Positions 35,596 through 44,491 of a DNA stretch of 64,000 nucleotides are shown here, one piece after another (position 1 is the stretch's first letter; every line of letters begins with the position of its first letter). Position numbers and translations under genes: made by a program. A model generated the notes under the pieces. The model worked only from the letters and a program-made list of their open reading frames with translations. It was not told the origin of the DNA and ran no database searches. The DNA lies in NCBI GenBank assembly GCA_017792465.1, contig CP051234.1, forward strand, positions 1,614,606 through 1,678,605, read 5' to 3'. This DNA is from Filomicrobium sp. (GTDB taxonomy: Bacteria > Pseudomonadota > Alphaproteobacteria > Rhizobiales > Hyphomicrobiaceae).

Positions 35596-38500
35596 CTACA
35601 CGCGTTCTTCGATGTGGCTGCCGCTGGGCGTCTTGGTGATCCAGAAACCGTTCGGGATCGCCTGCTGTACGAGCGGGACGTGCGAGATCAGTCCGACGGC
35701 GCGGTTGCGGCCGACGAGGTTCTGTAGAGTCTGCAGGACCTGCTCCAGGGTGCCGGCATCGTTTTCAGAGTCGAGACTGCCGAAGCCTTCATCGATGAAG
35801 ATCGTATCGAGGCGGATGCTGCCGCGCTCGTTCTCGACCACCTCCGAGAGGCCCAGCGCCAGGGCGAGTGCTGCGATAAACGTTTCGCCGCCCGATAGCG
35901 TTGCGGTTGCGCGCTGGCGGCCTGTGTGGGCGTCCTCGACGCAGATGCCAAGACCGCGACGGCCGCCGCCGCGCCCGTCGTTTTCACGCGCCAGCCGATA
36001 GCGGCCCTGGGTCATAGGCCCCAAGCGCATATTGGCGGCTTCGAGGACGCGGTCGAACATCGTGGCGACGGCGAACGTCTCCAGATCGACCTTGGGCCCG
36101 AGGCGGCCACTGAAGGCTTCGGCAAGTTCACGCAGCGGGCCGGTTTTGGCTTCCAGAGCGTCGAGGCGCTTGAGTTCGGCGGCGATGCTCTCCTTCAGCG
36201 ATTTGAGCTGACGCAGGCGTGCTGCCGCATCGCTCGACTTTTTGGTGGCTTCTTCCAACGCGTCTTCGGCGTTCTTCTTGGCGACTTCGAGCGCAACGAT
36301 ATCAGGCCGGTCGGTGTCCTTGATGGCATCCGTGGCTTTGCGCAGTCGCTCTGCGGCGACAGCTTTGGCTTCGCCGTGAGCTTTGAGATCGCTTTCGAAG
36401 TTCTCGATGTTGGCGATGTCGGCCTTGTGACCGGCAAAGGAGGCGGCGCTCAATCCGTGTTCGGCAAGCCGGTTTGCGAATGCTTCCTCAGAGCTCTTCA
36501 GACGCGCGATCGCCTGTTCGTGATTGCTTAGGGCATGGGCTTCGTTGGCGCGCGCGGTGGCGAGTGCTTCGCTGGCCTTGCGTTCTTCAGCCTGCGCCGT
36601 CTCGAAGGCTTGCCGTGACGTCGCGATGTCTTTTTCGAGCGACTGCGTGGCTGCGGCGAGCTTGCCGGCGTCGCGCATATCTTCTGGAACCGACCTCAGT
36701 GCGCTGTCGAGTTGCTGGCGTGCGAGCGCGAGGTCGGTCTCGCGTTGGCTGGCGACGTTGCGTGTCTCTTCGGCCTGAGCCAGTGCGGCGGCGATTTTTT
36801 GATCGTGTTCCTTTAGGGCTGTTGCCATCGCGGCAAGGTCTCGCGCGGGACCGAGGTCTTTTAGCGCGCGCGCCAGCGTCTCGTTTTCGGCTGCGATTTC
36901 GGCCGATGCGCGAGCCGGCTTCTCAAGTTGATCGAATTCGGCTCTCAGTTCCTGGCCGCGCGTGATGGCGATCTCCAGATCCCGACGGGCGTCGTTGTCG
37001 GCCTTGCTGGCCGCTTCGAATTCCGTCCGAGCCTTATCGACCGAAGCTTCAAGCGCTTTGCCTTCGGGCGTGCCTTTGGCAGGCTGCGGGTGTTCCAACG
37101 ATCCGCACACCGGGCATGCCTCGCCGTCCACGAGCCTGCCTGCCAATTGCTGGGCGTGGTTGCGCATCAGCTCGTTTTCGAGTGCGCGGAAAGTTGTCTC
37201 CGTTCGTGCCAGAGCCGCCTCGGCTTCTTTGCATTTCTGCTTTTTGACGACGGCATCTTCTCGGGCCGCGGTGAGGCGGGTGGCAATGTTTTCGTAGGCT
37301 TTGGCGGTGGTCAATGCTTCGCGCAGGACGGCGGTGTCCCTATCATATTTGGCGCGCGTCGCCTCAGCCTCTTGGGCGGTCTCCAGCGCCTGAGCGAGCT
37401 TCGTGCGCTCGGCCTGAAGGTTTTCATGAAACGCTTTCGCCTTGGCGCTTGCCTCTCTTGCGGCTGTGGCGGCCGCTTGGGCTGTCGTGAGCGTGACCTT
37501 TGAAGCTTCCGAGTCCTGCAGCGCTTTGACGTGCCCGCGCAGTTCGCGCAGGTGCTCGCTCCAATCCTCGATCTGCGGCTGTTTTTCCTGATGCTGCTTG
37601 AGAGTGTCGGCGGCTTGCTTGGCGACTTCGGCGCTTTCGACGCGTGCTTGTTGGGCTACCTTCGCGCGGTCGGCCGTCTCTTTTTCCTGAGCGCGGGCGG
37701 TGACGACGGCTGCATCGACATCACTGAGCGACTGGGCCACGCGGGCGGATTTTAGGCGTCGCTCAAGCCCCGCGATCGCCTCGCTTTGGGCGGCGATCCG
37801 TTCGACTTCGGCTGTTGCTTCCAAGTGTTCCTTGTAGGCCTTGTCGGTCATCGCCGCATCTTGGAATTTTTTTGTCGCGGCCTCAAAGCTTGCCTTTGCG
37901 AGCGACATGGCCTCTTGCAGTTCGACGTTCGCTGTTTCCGCCAGCGTGATGCCATCCTGCAGCGCCTCGCCGGTTTCGAAGCCTTCGTGCTCCAGGCGGC
38001 CCTGACAGACGGCACGCTCGGTTTTGATCTTATCTTCTGCGGCTCTTGCTTCCTGCTTGATGCTTTCGGCGAGGCCTTTGTAAAGCGAGACATCGAACAG
38101 ATCGCGCAGGATTGCGAGGCGATCTTCGGTCTTGGCCGTCAGGAAGGTTTCGAACTTTCCCTGCGGCAGCAGAACGATCTGACGGAACTGCGCGGCGCCA
38201 TATCCGAGGATTTTCTCAACTTCGTCTTTGACCGCTTGAACCTTACCCTCTGCGAGAATTTTGCCAGGGTTTTCTTCACCGATATCGTCGAGAGACATGC
38301 CGGTTGTCTCGAAGAGCCAGGCTTTGTGAGCCTCTTTGGTTTCGCCACCGCCGCGCTGTGCAGGGCGCATCTGCTCGGGCCGCCGGACGATGCGGTACTG
38401 TTTGCCGCCGATCTCGAAGACGAGTTCGACTTCGGTCATCACGCCAGCGTCCGAGTGGTCGGAGCGGACGGTCGTTGCGTGCTGTTCGGATTTTGCTGGT

Positions 38501-38664
38501 TCGCCAAAGAGCGCGAACGTCATGGCGCTGAAGATTGACGATTTGCCTGAACCCGTCGGCCCGTAAATGCCAAACAGTCCGCTGTCGATGGCGGCGCGGA
38601 AATCGATTTGGTGACGTCCGGCGTAAGGACCGAACGCCTGCAAGCTCAAGCGAAGCGGTCTCAT
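35596..38664 (-). CDS. sbcC: Exonuclease subunit SbcC (SMC-like ATPase)
   Basis: 1022-residue ATPase of the SbcCD (Rad50-Mre11-like) nuclease that processes hairpins and DNA ends. Walker A GPTGSGKS (35-42), a central zinc-hook ACPVCGS near residue 517 flanked by long coiled coils, and the C-terminal ABC signature ATLSGGETFIAALALALGLSE with Walker B TIFIDEGFGSLDSEND. It overlaps sbcD by 4 bp (ATGA), the usual operon. Confidence 0.95.
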   Translation of the reverse strand: MRPLRLSLQAFGPYAGRHQIDFRAAIDSGLFGIYGPTGSGKSSIFSAMTFALFGEPAKSEQHATTVRSDHSDAGVMTEVELVFEIGGKQYRIVRRPEQMRPAQRGGGETKEAHKAWLFETTGMSLDDIGEENPGKILAEGKVQAVKDEVEKILGYGAAQFRQIVLLPQGKFETFLTAKTEDRLAILRDLFDVSLYKGLAESIKQEARAAEDKIKTERAVCQGRLEHEGFETGEALQDGITLAETANVELQEAMSLAKASFEAATKKFQDAAMTDKAYKEHLEATAEVERIAAQSEAIAGLERRLKSARVAQSLSDVDAAVVTARAQEKETADRAKVAQQARVESAEVAKQAADTLKQHQEKQPQIEDWSEHLRELRGHVKALQDSEASKVTLTTAQAAATAAREASAKAKAFHENLQAERTKLAQALETAQEAEATRAKYDRDTAVLREALTTAKAYENIATRLTAAREDAVVKKQKCKEAEAALARTETTFRALENELMRNHAQQLAGRLVDGEACPVCGSLEHPQPAKGTPEGKALEASVDKARTEFEAASKADNDARRDLEIAITRGQELRAEFDQLEKPARASAEIAAENETLARALKDLGPARDLAAMATALKEHDQKIAAALAQAEETRNVASQRETDLALARQQLDSALRSVPEDMRDAGKLAAATQSLEKDIATSRQAFETAQAEERKASEALATARANEAHALSNHEQAIARLKSSEEAFANRLAEHGLSAASFAGHKADIANIENFESDLKAHGEAKAVAAERLRKATDAIKDTDRPDIVALEVAKKNAEDALEEATKKSSDAAARLRQLKSLKESIAAELKRLDALEAKTGPLRELAEAFSGRLGPKVDLETFAVATMFDRVLEAANMRLGPMTQGRYRLARENDGRGGGRRGLGICVEDAHTGRQRATATLSGGETFIAALALALGLSEVVENERGSIRLDTIFIDEGFGSLDSENDAGTLEQVLQTLQNLVGRNRAVGLISHVPLVQQAIPNGFWITKTPSGSHIEERV

Positions 38665-39815
38665 GTGGCAGCATCCTCCCCGGACCTTTTGGCCAGCTTG
38701 CTGGAGATGATCTCGGCTTCGCGCTCGGTTGGCGGGCTGCCGCGGGTGAAGTCGAGAAACGCGGCGACGACATCTTCGGGGCGCGAGGCGCGAGCGCTGC
38801 CTGGCGTCATCGCTTTCATTTCCGGGGCCATCGCGTCGCGCTCATAATAAAGCGTGCAGGCGTTGGGATAAAACTCGCGAATGCGCTTCATGGGTTCGAC
38901 GCGCCGCTCGGGATCGGTGAGAACGATCTTGACGAAATCGTCAGACGCATTGCCTTTCGCATCACGGATCAGATCGTCAAGCATGCCTTGCAACGTGCGT
39001 ACGCCGCGCAATGGCTCGAAGGGCAGCAATTGGGTCGTGACGGTGCCATCCGCGCCAATGTCGACAAGCGCCATCGATTTTTGGTTGCCTTCCTCGTCGA
39101 AACCGAAAGCCAGCGGCGACCCGGAATAGCGGATGCGTTCAGACCCGATTGACTGAGGCCGGTGCAGGTGGCCCAGCGCTACGTAATGTGATCCATCGAA
39201 CACATCAGAAGGGACCGTTTCGATGCCGCCGACGGCGCGGCTCAATGAGCGCTCGCCATCGCTTGTCGCTGCACCCGTGACGAACGCATGGGCGACGACG
39301 ATCCAGCGGGCTTTCTCTGGCACATGGGGGCGGGCGGCGGCCACCTGCGCTCGCATGACATCTTCGGGGGATTTGATGTCCGGGTTTTCAAAGCATTCGC
39401 GCGCGGCGAATTCGTACGCAAAGGGCAGGGCGGAAATCGCAACCGGTCCGTGCGCATCCTCCAGGATGAGCGGATGCTCTTCAGCCATCAGCGGCCCGCG
39501 GACCAGTGCGCGGCGGCGGTCGGACAACATCGCCATGGCGCCGATGCGATCGCCGGAATCATGGTTGCCGGCGATCAAGACAATGGCCGCATCGGTTTGG
39601 CTCGTCACGCGGGTGATGAACTCGTTGAACTGACGAACGGCGCTCTCGGGCGGGGCTGTACGGTCGAAGACGTCACCGGCGACGACCAGCACATCGGCGG
39701 CATGCTCCTTGAGCGCGCGCAAGATTTGATCGAGCACGGCGGCATGATCGTCTTCGAGCGACCGGCCTTCGAACTGACGGCCGAGATGCAGATCGCCTGT
39801 GTGGAGTAGTTTCAT
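38661..39815 (-). CDS. sbcD: Exonuclease subunit SbcD (Mre11-like nuclease)
   Basis: 384-residue metallophosphoesterase partner of SbcC. Metal ligands are visible in MKLLHTGDLHLGRQFEGRSL, VVAGDVFDRTAPPE, LIAGNHDSGDR, WIVVAHAFVTG and YVALGHLHRPQSI. The start at 39815 begins directly with the phosphoesterase motif; an upstream frame to 39971 overlaps the region before the enoyl-CoA hydratase gene and is not conserved. First gene of the sbcDC operon. Confidence 0.95.
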   Translation of the reverse strand: MKLLHTGDLHLGRQFEGRSLEDDHAAVLDQILRALKEHAADVLVVAGDVFDRTAPPESAVRQFNEFITRVTSQTDAAIVLIAGNHDSGDRIGAMAMLSDRRRALVRGPLMAEEHPLILEDAHGPVAISALPFAYEFAARECFENPDIKSPEDVMRAQVAAARPHVPEKARWIVVAHAFVTGAATSDGERSLSRAVGGIETVPSDVFDGSHYVALGHLHRPQSIGSERIRYSGSPLAFGFDEEGNQKSMALVDIGADGTVTTQLLPFEPLRGVRTLQGMLDDLIRDAKGNASDDFVKIVLTDPERRVEPMKRIREFYPNACTLYYERDAMAPEMKAMTPGSARASRPEDVVAAFLDFTRGSPPTEREAEIISSKLAKRSGEDAAT

Positions 39816-39980
39816 GTCGGCGGACCGGACCCGTTTGTAGCGATAGTAAATGCGAGGCGACGACGCCCGATCTTGGCGGGCGCCGTCAGATGATTCGCTT
39901 CGGATTGTACCGACCGAATAAGGCGTCCTAAACAGTCTTGCGAATGTCTTTGGATCGCCGGGTTGGATCATCGGCCTGTT

Positions 39981-40769
39981 TCAGCGGCCTGAATAGGTGG
40001 GTTGGCGGCGCTCGATCCAGGCTTGCAGGCCTTCGTGGACGTCCGAAGTTGCCGCCATTCTGGCGAACTGTTCGGCCTCGATTTGCAGGCCTTCGCTGAT
40101 CGAGGCGTTCAGTCCGCGGGTGACAGCCGCTATTATTCGGGCGGTCGCAAGGGGCGAGTGGCGCAGGATGCGTCCTGCAAGGGCGAGCGCCTCGGAAATC
40201 AGGTCTTCGTGCGGCACGACCTTGTTGACTAGCCCCATCGCCAGCGCCTCCTGCGGCGAAAATCGATCCCCAGTCAACAGGAGCTGCAGTGCGCGCTTTC
40301 TGCCGGCAAGGCGCGGCAGACGCTGCGTGCCGCCGAATGTCGGGGGTATGCCGATATTGGTTTCCGGCTTGGCGAAGACCGCTTTGTCTGAGGCAACCGC
40401 CAAATGGACTGCCTCGGTGATTTCGCAACCGCCGCCAAAAGCGATACCGTTGACGGCTGCGATGATCGGTTTGGAAAAGGCTTCCATCCTGGCTGTCATG
40501 GCCTGGCCGCGCCGGACAAACTCCTTCATGGCGGTGTCGGGGCCTTGTTGGACTGAGCGGAAAAACTCGGGAATGTCACCGCCTGCGGAAAAGGCACGAT
40601 CACCCGCCCCGGTGATAATGACGGCGCGGATCTTTGCATCGTCTTCGATGGCGTCGAGCGCGGCGCACAAGGCATCAACGGTGGCATAGTTCAAGGCATT
40701 GAGTTTTTCGGGACGGTTGATGGTCAGAACTGCGATTTGACCGCGCGTTTCTTGAATTACGGTTTGCAT
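39981..40769 (-). CDS. Enoyl-CoA hydratase/isomerase family protein
   Basis: 262-residue crotonase-fold enzyme acting on acyl-CoA substrates. The oxyanion-hole segments are AVIITGAGDRAFSAGGDIPEF and AVNGIAFGGGCEITEAVHLAVAS, followed by KPETNIGIPPTFGGTQRLPRLAGR, with the two catalytic acidic residues likely in EITEA and PETNIG. The start at 40769 (MQTVIQETRG) fits the family. It faces the TetR gene at 40886 across a palindromic operator, so that regulator probably controls it. Confidence 0.88.
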   Translation of the reverse strand: MQTVIQETRGQIAVLTINRPEKLNALNYATVDALCAALDAIEDDAKIRAVIITGAGDRAFSAGGDIPEFFRSVQQGPDTAMKEFVRRGQAMTARMEAFSKPIIAAVNGIAFGGGCEITEAVHLAVASDKAVFAKPETNIGIPPTFGGTQRLPRLAGRKRALQLLLTGDRFSPQEALAMGLVNKVVPHEDLISEALALAGRILRHSPLATARIIAAVTRGLNASISEGLQIEAEQFARMAATSDVHEGLQAWIERRQPTYSGR

Positions 40770-40830
40770 AACAAAGGCTCCCAAACGTTTCGCTATGCCA
40801 AAAGATTAGCGGGGAGGCGTTGCTCTTGAC

Positions 40831-40844
40831 ACTCACTAGTGAGT
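40831..40844. promoter_or_regulatory. Predicted TetR operator between the enoyl-CoA hydratase and tetR genes
   Basis: A perfect 14-bp palindrome, ACTCACTAGTGAGT, sits in the divergent gap, with TTGACA overlapping its left edge (40826-40831) and TATACC at 40844-40849. Such palindromes are typical TetR-family sites that control both genes. The binding protein is inferred to be the product of 40886-41476. Confidence 0.75.
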
Positions 40845-40885
40845 ATACCTTCTTGAGACTTGGTTCTTCATTGTGAGGCTCATTG

Positions 40886-41476
40886 ATGGCTTCGTCGCCG
40901 ACGCGTGATCGTATTCTTAATGCCGCAAACAAACTCTTTTATGCCGAGGGTATCCGCGCGGTCAGCGTCGATGCGATTGCGGCTAAAGCCGGCATCACGA
41001 AGAAGACGCTTTACTACCATTTCGAAAGCAAAGATGACCTGGTGGCGGCTTATTTGGAATCGCGCGACCAGCCGAACCTGAAGCTCTTTGCTCAATGGTA
41101 CGATCAGACCGACGGATCAGCTTCCGATAAGACAGCCGCGATCTTTCAGAAATTAGCCAAGAATGCCCGGCACCCAAAATGGAAGGGTTGCGGCTTCCTG
41201 CGGACGGCCGCCGAACTTGCCAATATGCCCGGGCATCCGGCGGTCGTCGTCGGAGCGGCACATAAGAAACGCTTCGAAGCGTGGCTCGCACGTTGTTATG
41301 CGGATGCTGGCGCGATTGAGCCGGAGGGGCTGGCGCGAAGTGTCGCGCTTCTTATGGAGGGCGCATTTTCAGCGATGCTCATGCACCGTGATCCGGCCTA
41401 CGCAGAGGCGGCTGGAGAAACGGCAAGCGCAATCGTCGAACGGGCGTGCGAGGCTAACAAAGGAAAACAGAAATGA
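40886..41476 (+). CDS. TetR-family transcriptional regulator
   Basis: 196 residues. Helix-turn-helix: RDRILNAANKLFYAEGIRAVSVDAIAAKAGITKKTLYYHFESKDDLVAAYL. The C-terminal ligand-binding part includes KWKGCGFLRTAAELANMPGHPA, typical of TetR_C_33-like proteins. The ATG at 40886 is chosen over TTG at 40883. It stops inside the start of the DinB gene (ATGA overlap), so the two are one operon. Confidence 0.9.
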   Translation: MASSPTRDRILNAANKLFYAEGIRAVSVDAIAAKAGITKKTLYYHFESKDDLVAAYLESRDQPNLKLFAQWYDQTDGSASDKTAAIFQKLAKNARHPKWKGCGFLRTAAELANMPGHPAVVVGAAHKKRFEAWLARCYADAGAIEPEGLARSVALLMEGAFSAMLMHRDPAYAEAAGETASAIVERACEANKGKQK

Positions 41477-41976
41477 TTGATCCGAGCTGGGTTCAGATGA
41501 TGTCTCGCTATAACCGTTGGCAGAATGAGAACCTTTATTCGGCGGCTGATAACCTTAGCGATGACGACCGCAAGGCTGATCGGGGGGCGTTTTTCAAATC
41601 GATCCACGGCACCCTTTCACATCTTCTCTGGGCAGACAGGGTCTGGTTGGCGCGGTTTCGCGGCCAACCGATCAACTTCGGGACGATTGCGCAATCGCCC
41701 GAGATGATCGGTGATTGGGAAACGCTGAAGGCAGAGCGCACAAAGATGGACCGGGAGATCGAGGAGTGGGCGTCGCTCGTCAATGATGCCGACCTGAGCG
41801 GAGAGTTTGTTTTCTACTCCGTTTCGATGGACAAGGAAGTCCGCTCGGAGCGTGGTCTATGCGTGGTGCATATGTTCAACCACCAGACTCATCATCGCGG
41901 GCAGGTGCACGCGCTTCTTACGATGAGCGGCGTTACTCCTGGCGCCACGGATCTGCCGGTCATGCCGGTCGGCTGA
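41473..41976 (+). CDS. DinB-family protein
   Basis: 167-residue four-helix-bundle protein of the DinB/YfiT superfamily. Conserved positions: RYNRWQNENLYSAADNL, GAFFKSIHGTLSHLLWADRVWLARF (first His), and MFNHQTHHRGQVHALLTMSG (the HxxxH metal pair). Members use a metal site for thiol-dependent transfer reactions; the substrate here is unknown. It overlaps the upstream tetR by 4 bp. Confidence 0.9.
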   Translation: MIDPSWVQMMSRYNRWQNENLYSAADNLSDDDRKADRGAFFKSIHGTLSHLLWADRVWLARFRGQPINFGTIAQSPEMIGDWETLKAERTKMDREIEEWASLVNDADLSGEFVFYSVSMDKEVRSERGLCVVHMFNHQTHHRGQVHALLTMSGVTPGATDLPVMPVG

Positions 41977-41985
41977 ATTGGCATC

Positions 41986-42240
41986 GTGAAAGACCAGACC
42001 GATCTAATCCCTCTCACTTGGAGACAACTGAACTTGGCAGATACGCTGCGAAAACCGCAAAAGCGCCGGCCGCTTAGTCCTTGCGTCAACATTTGCAATC
42101 TGGATGAAAAGGCCGGGATGTGCGTGGGATGCGGTCGGACGGTCCACGAAATCAGCAACTGGCTACGCTTCAGTGACGCGGAGCGCGAGGCTGCCTGGGA
42201 GCAGTTGTCGGCACGCCTGGAGAAACTCAACAAAAGCTAA
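41986..42240 (+). CDS. DUF1289 family small protein
   Basis: 84 residues. The DUF1289 core is SPCVNICNLDEKAGMCVGCGRTVHEISNWLRFSD, with four conserved cysteines (CVNIC and CVGC), likely a zinc or iron-sulfur site. A GTG at 41986 gives the longest form; a TTG at 42034 would start closer to the core (LADTLRKPQKRRPLSP), so the start is uncertain. It follows the DinB gene by 9 bp and probably belongs to that operon. Confidence 0.82.
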   Translation: MKDQTDLIPLTWRQLNLADTLRKPQKRRPLSPCVNICNLDEKAGMCVGCGRTVHEISNWLRFSDAEREAAWEQLSARLEKLNKS

Positions 42241-42261
42241 TTGGTAATTACGGACTTTGCA

Positions 42262-42295
42262 GCCGCCTCGACGCAAAAAGGTGCGCCGAGGCGGC
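42262..42295. other. Inverted repeat between convergent DUF1289 and HbpS-like genes
   Basis: GCCGCCTCG (42262-42270) and CGAGGCGGC (42287-42295) form a 9-bp stem with a 16-nt loop holding an AAAAA run. There is no T-run on either side, so it may act as a Rho-assisted terminator or 3' stabiliser. Confidence 0.5.
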
Positions 42296-42308
42296 CGTCA
42301 GTATGGCG

Positions 42309-42743
42309 TTAGGTCCGCCAGGGGTGGGCCGGCAGGTCGCATACGCCAGCCACTTTGAGACCGGCTTCGGCGACGATCCTGTCGTTTTCAACCGACGAGC
42401 CGCTGACTCCGATGCCGCCAATCAGAACGCCTTCATCGTCGACGACCGGCAATCCGCCAGGGAAAGTGATCAGTCCGTCGTTGGAATGTTCGATACCGTA
42501 GAGCGGGCCGCCCGGCTGGGAGAGCTTTCCGATCTCATCGGTTGGCATGCCGAAGAACACGGCCGTCTTGGCTTTCTTGATGGCGATATCGATGGATCCG
42601 GTCCAGGCATCATCCATGCGCAGGAAGGCTTTGAGGCAGCCGCCGGTATCGACGACAGCGATACACATCTGCGTTTTGGTTTTCACGGCGGCCTTCTTGG
42701 CAGCTGCGATGACTTTCTGGGCGTCGTCCATTGTGATGTGCAC
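42309..42743 (-). CDS. GlcG/HbpS-like (DUF336) heme-binding family protein
   Basis: 144 residues: [93 protein letters not shown]. This is the full DUF336 fold of about 140 residues. The family includes a heme-binding HbpS of Streptomyces; other members have no known function. GTG start at 42743 with AGGAGG 8 nt upstream. Confidence 0.88.
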   Translation of the reverse strand: MHITMDDAQKVIAAAKKAAVKTKTQMCIAVVDTGGCLKAFLRMDDAWTGSIDIAIKKAKTAVFFGMPTDEIGKLSQPGGPLYGIEHSNDGLITFPGGLPVVDDEGVLIGGIGVSGSSVENDRIVAEAGLKVAGVCDLPAHPWRT

Positions 42744-43141
42744 GGCGATTTCCTCCTGATTGGATTGGTTGTTGGGGAACCTTACTGTTCCCTACGGGCA
42801 GGCCCAGCAAAAAAGCTTGGCACTTCCAGATGGTGTGTGGGTTGGGCCGATTCCAGTCAATGAATTTACTGCGACGGTTTCGTCGTCACCGTGACCGTGT
42901 GCTGTGACCAGTGACGCGTTGACGAGGCCTCGGGTCGCCCAAGAACCTTACAGATAGTTGAAGTGATCAGATCGCGCATTGACAAGCCTGATTTTTGGAA
43001 TATTGAACCCGGCAATTGTCGGCGGCTGGTCGTCCGGCACGATTCGCGCGGTGCAGGGCTCTCACCGCGCTGTCTGGCAGGTTTAAACCCTATTCGGGCG
43101 CCAACCTTCGCCTTTTCGCGAGCCTGAGGCCTTCGAAGGGA
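42744..43141. other. Intergenic region upstream of HbpS-like and DUF418 genes
   Basis: About 400 bp between divergently facing genes. It contains a short palindrome GTCAC-C-GTGAC (42885-42895) that may be a regulator site, and no credible gene. An antisense frame across 42866-43288 lacks any family feature. Confidence 0.4.
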
Positions 43142-44413
43142 ATGACCAGTCTGCAGCCGCACACGCATGCGGCTCCCGATCTTCGGATAACTGAAATCGA
43201 TGTCCTGCGCGGAATTGCGCTGCTCGGTATCTACTGGATCAACATCGTCATTTTCGCGCTGCCCCATGGGGCCTATTCGCTGCCGCACCTGATGGGAGAT
43301 GCGAAATCGGCGAACATCTGGTCCTGGGCATTCAGCGACCTGTTTGTCGAAGGCTCGATGCGCGGCCTGTTCTCGATGCTATTCGGGGCCAGCACCCTGA
43401 TCTTCCTGAACGAAGCGAAGCTATCATCCAAGGATGGGATCAAGGTCGTCGATCGCTACTATCGGCGCTGCCTCCTGCTGATCTTGTTCGGCTTGATCCA
43501 CGCTTATTTTCTGCTTTCTATGTGGGAGCTGCTCTACGCCTACGGCTTGTTGGGCATGTTCCTGTTCCCGCTACGTAACGTCAGCGGGCGGACGCTCATC
43601 ATTCTCGGGCTCATCCTGTTTGTCATATCCGATGTCAATTCAGTCTCGCAGAACTACGCCTCCGTCATCGGCAACACCGACGTGCGCTCTCTCACCGGGC
43701 AGGACTTGGCTGAGTACCAGCGGCAAACGCGCAAAGAAACTCTGGCCGAACTCGAGGAGGATGTGCCGACCTATCAGGGCACCTATTGGGACATTTTCAC
43801 TTCCCAAGTGCCGGTCGTGGCAGAGCAGCAGTCGACCAAGATCTACTCGGATCATTTCTTCGATATCGGCGGGATGATGCTGATCGGCATGGCGTTGATG
43901 AAGCTTGGCGTCCTGACGGTCAAACGGCCGATGAGCATCTATTTGATCATGATGCTGGCGGGATACGCGTTCGGTGGCCTGCTGAGGGGGATGGAAGGTT
44001 ACGAGTTGTGGATCGCCGACTTCAACACGGATGCGCGCGATCCCAACCTCTTCATGCCTTACGAAATCGGGCGTATCGCGATGACGATTGGCCATATCGG
44101 GACTTTCGGGTTGCTCGTCAAAGCCGGCGCGATCAACTGGGGGCTGAAATACCTGGCTCCAGTGGGCCGGATGGCGTTGACGAACTACATCGGCCAATCG
44201 GTGATCTCGGCGTTTATCTTCTACGGCTTCGGCCTTGGCTATTTCGGCGAGCTTGAGCGCAATGAGCTGACCTGGGTTTATCTTGGCGTCGTCGCCTTTC
44301 AGATCATCGCCAGCAATCTGTGGATGAAGCGCTTCCGCATGGGGCCGCTTGAATGGCTGTGGCGCTCGTTGATCTACGGGGAAGCTCAACCCTTGCGCCG
44401 TTCGCCGATTTAA
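43142..44413 (+). CDS. DUF418 family polytopic membrane protein
   Basis: 423 residues with about ten membrane spans. Conserved segments: ITEIDVLRGIALLGIYWINIV, SMRGLFSMLFGASTLIFLNEA, LLLILFGLIHAYFLLSMWELLYAYGLLGMFLFP and, near the end, LAPVGRMALTNYIGQSVISAFIFYGFGLGYFGELER and GPLEWLWRSLIYGEAQPL. This is the whole DUF418 layout; relatives are suspected transporters or acyltransferases but unproven. The start at 43142 is preferred, with GAAGGGA adjacent; a reading from 43016 adds an unlikely 42-residue Arg-rich leader. Confidence 0.88.
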   Translation: MTSLQPHTHAAPDLRITEIDVLRGIALLGIYWINIVIFALPHGAYSLPHLMGDAKSANIWSWAFSDLFVEGSMRGLFSMLFGASTLIFLNEAKLSSKDGIKVVDRYYRRCLLLILFGLIHAYFLLSMWELLYAYGLLGMFLFPLRNVSGRTLIILGLILFVISDVNSVSQNYASVIGNTDVRSLTGQDLAEYQRQTRKETLAELEEDVPTYQGTYWDIFTSQVPVVAEQQSTKIYSDHFFDIGGMMLIGMALMKLGVLTVKRPMSIYLIMMLAGYAFGGLLRGMEGYELWIADFNTDARDPNLFMPYEIGRIAMTIGHIGTFGLLVKAGAINWGLKYLAPVGRMALTNYIGQSVISAFIFYGFGLGYFGELERNELTWVYLGVVAFQIIASNLWMKRFRMGPLEWLWRSLIYGEAQPLRRSPI

Positions 44414-44437
44414 GCTTCCTATTCGTTCGGGGAATTT

Positions 44438-44470
44438 CGGTCTGCGTGGCTTCGTGACAACCGCAGACCG
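44438..44470. other. Inverted repeat between DUF418 gene and nupC
   Basis: CGGTCTGCG (44438-44446) and its complement CGCAGACCG (44462-44470) form a 9-bp stem with a 15-nt loop, 22 bp before the nupC start. It could be a weak terminator for the upstream gene or a leader structure. Confidence 0.4.
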
Positions 44471-44491
44471 ACCGACGGGGGAGCCTGCACA

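Noticed and set aside
42866-43288. Minus-strand frame of 140 codons before the DUF418 gene
   Set aside because: It is antisense to the DUF418 start region and looks random in composition.
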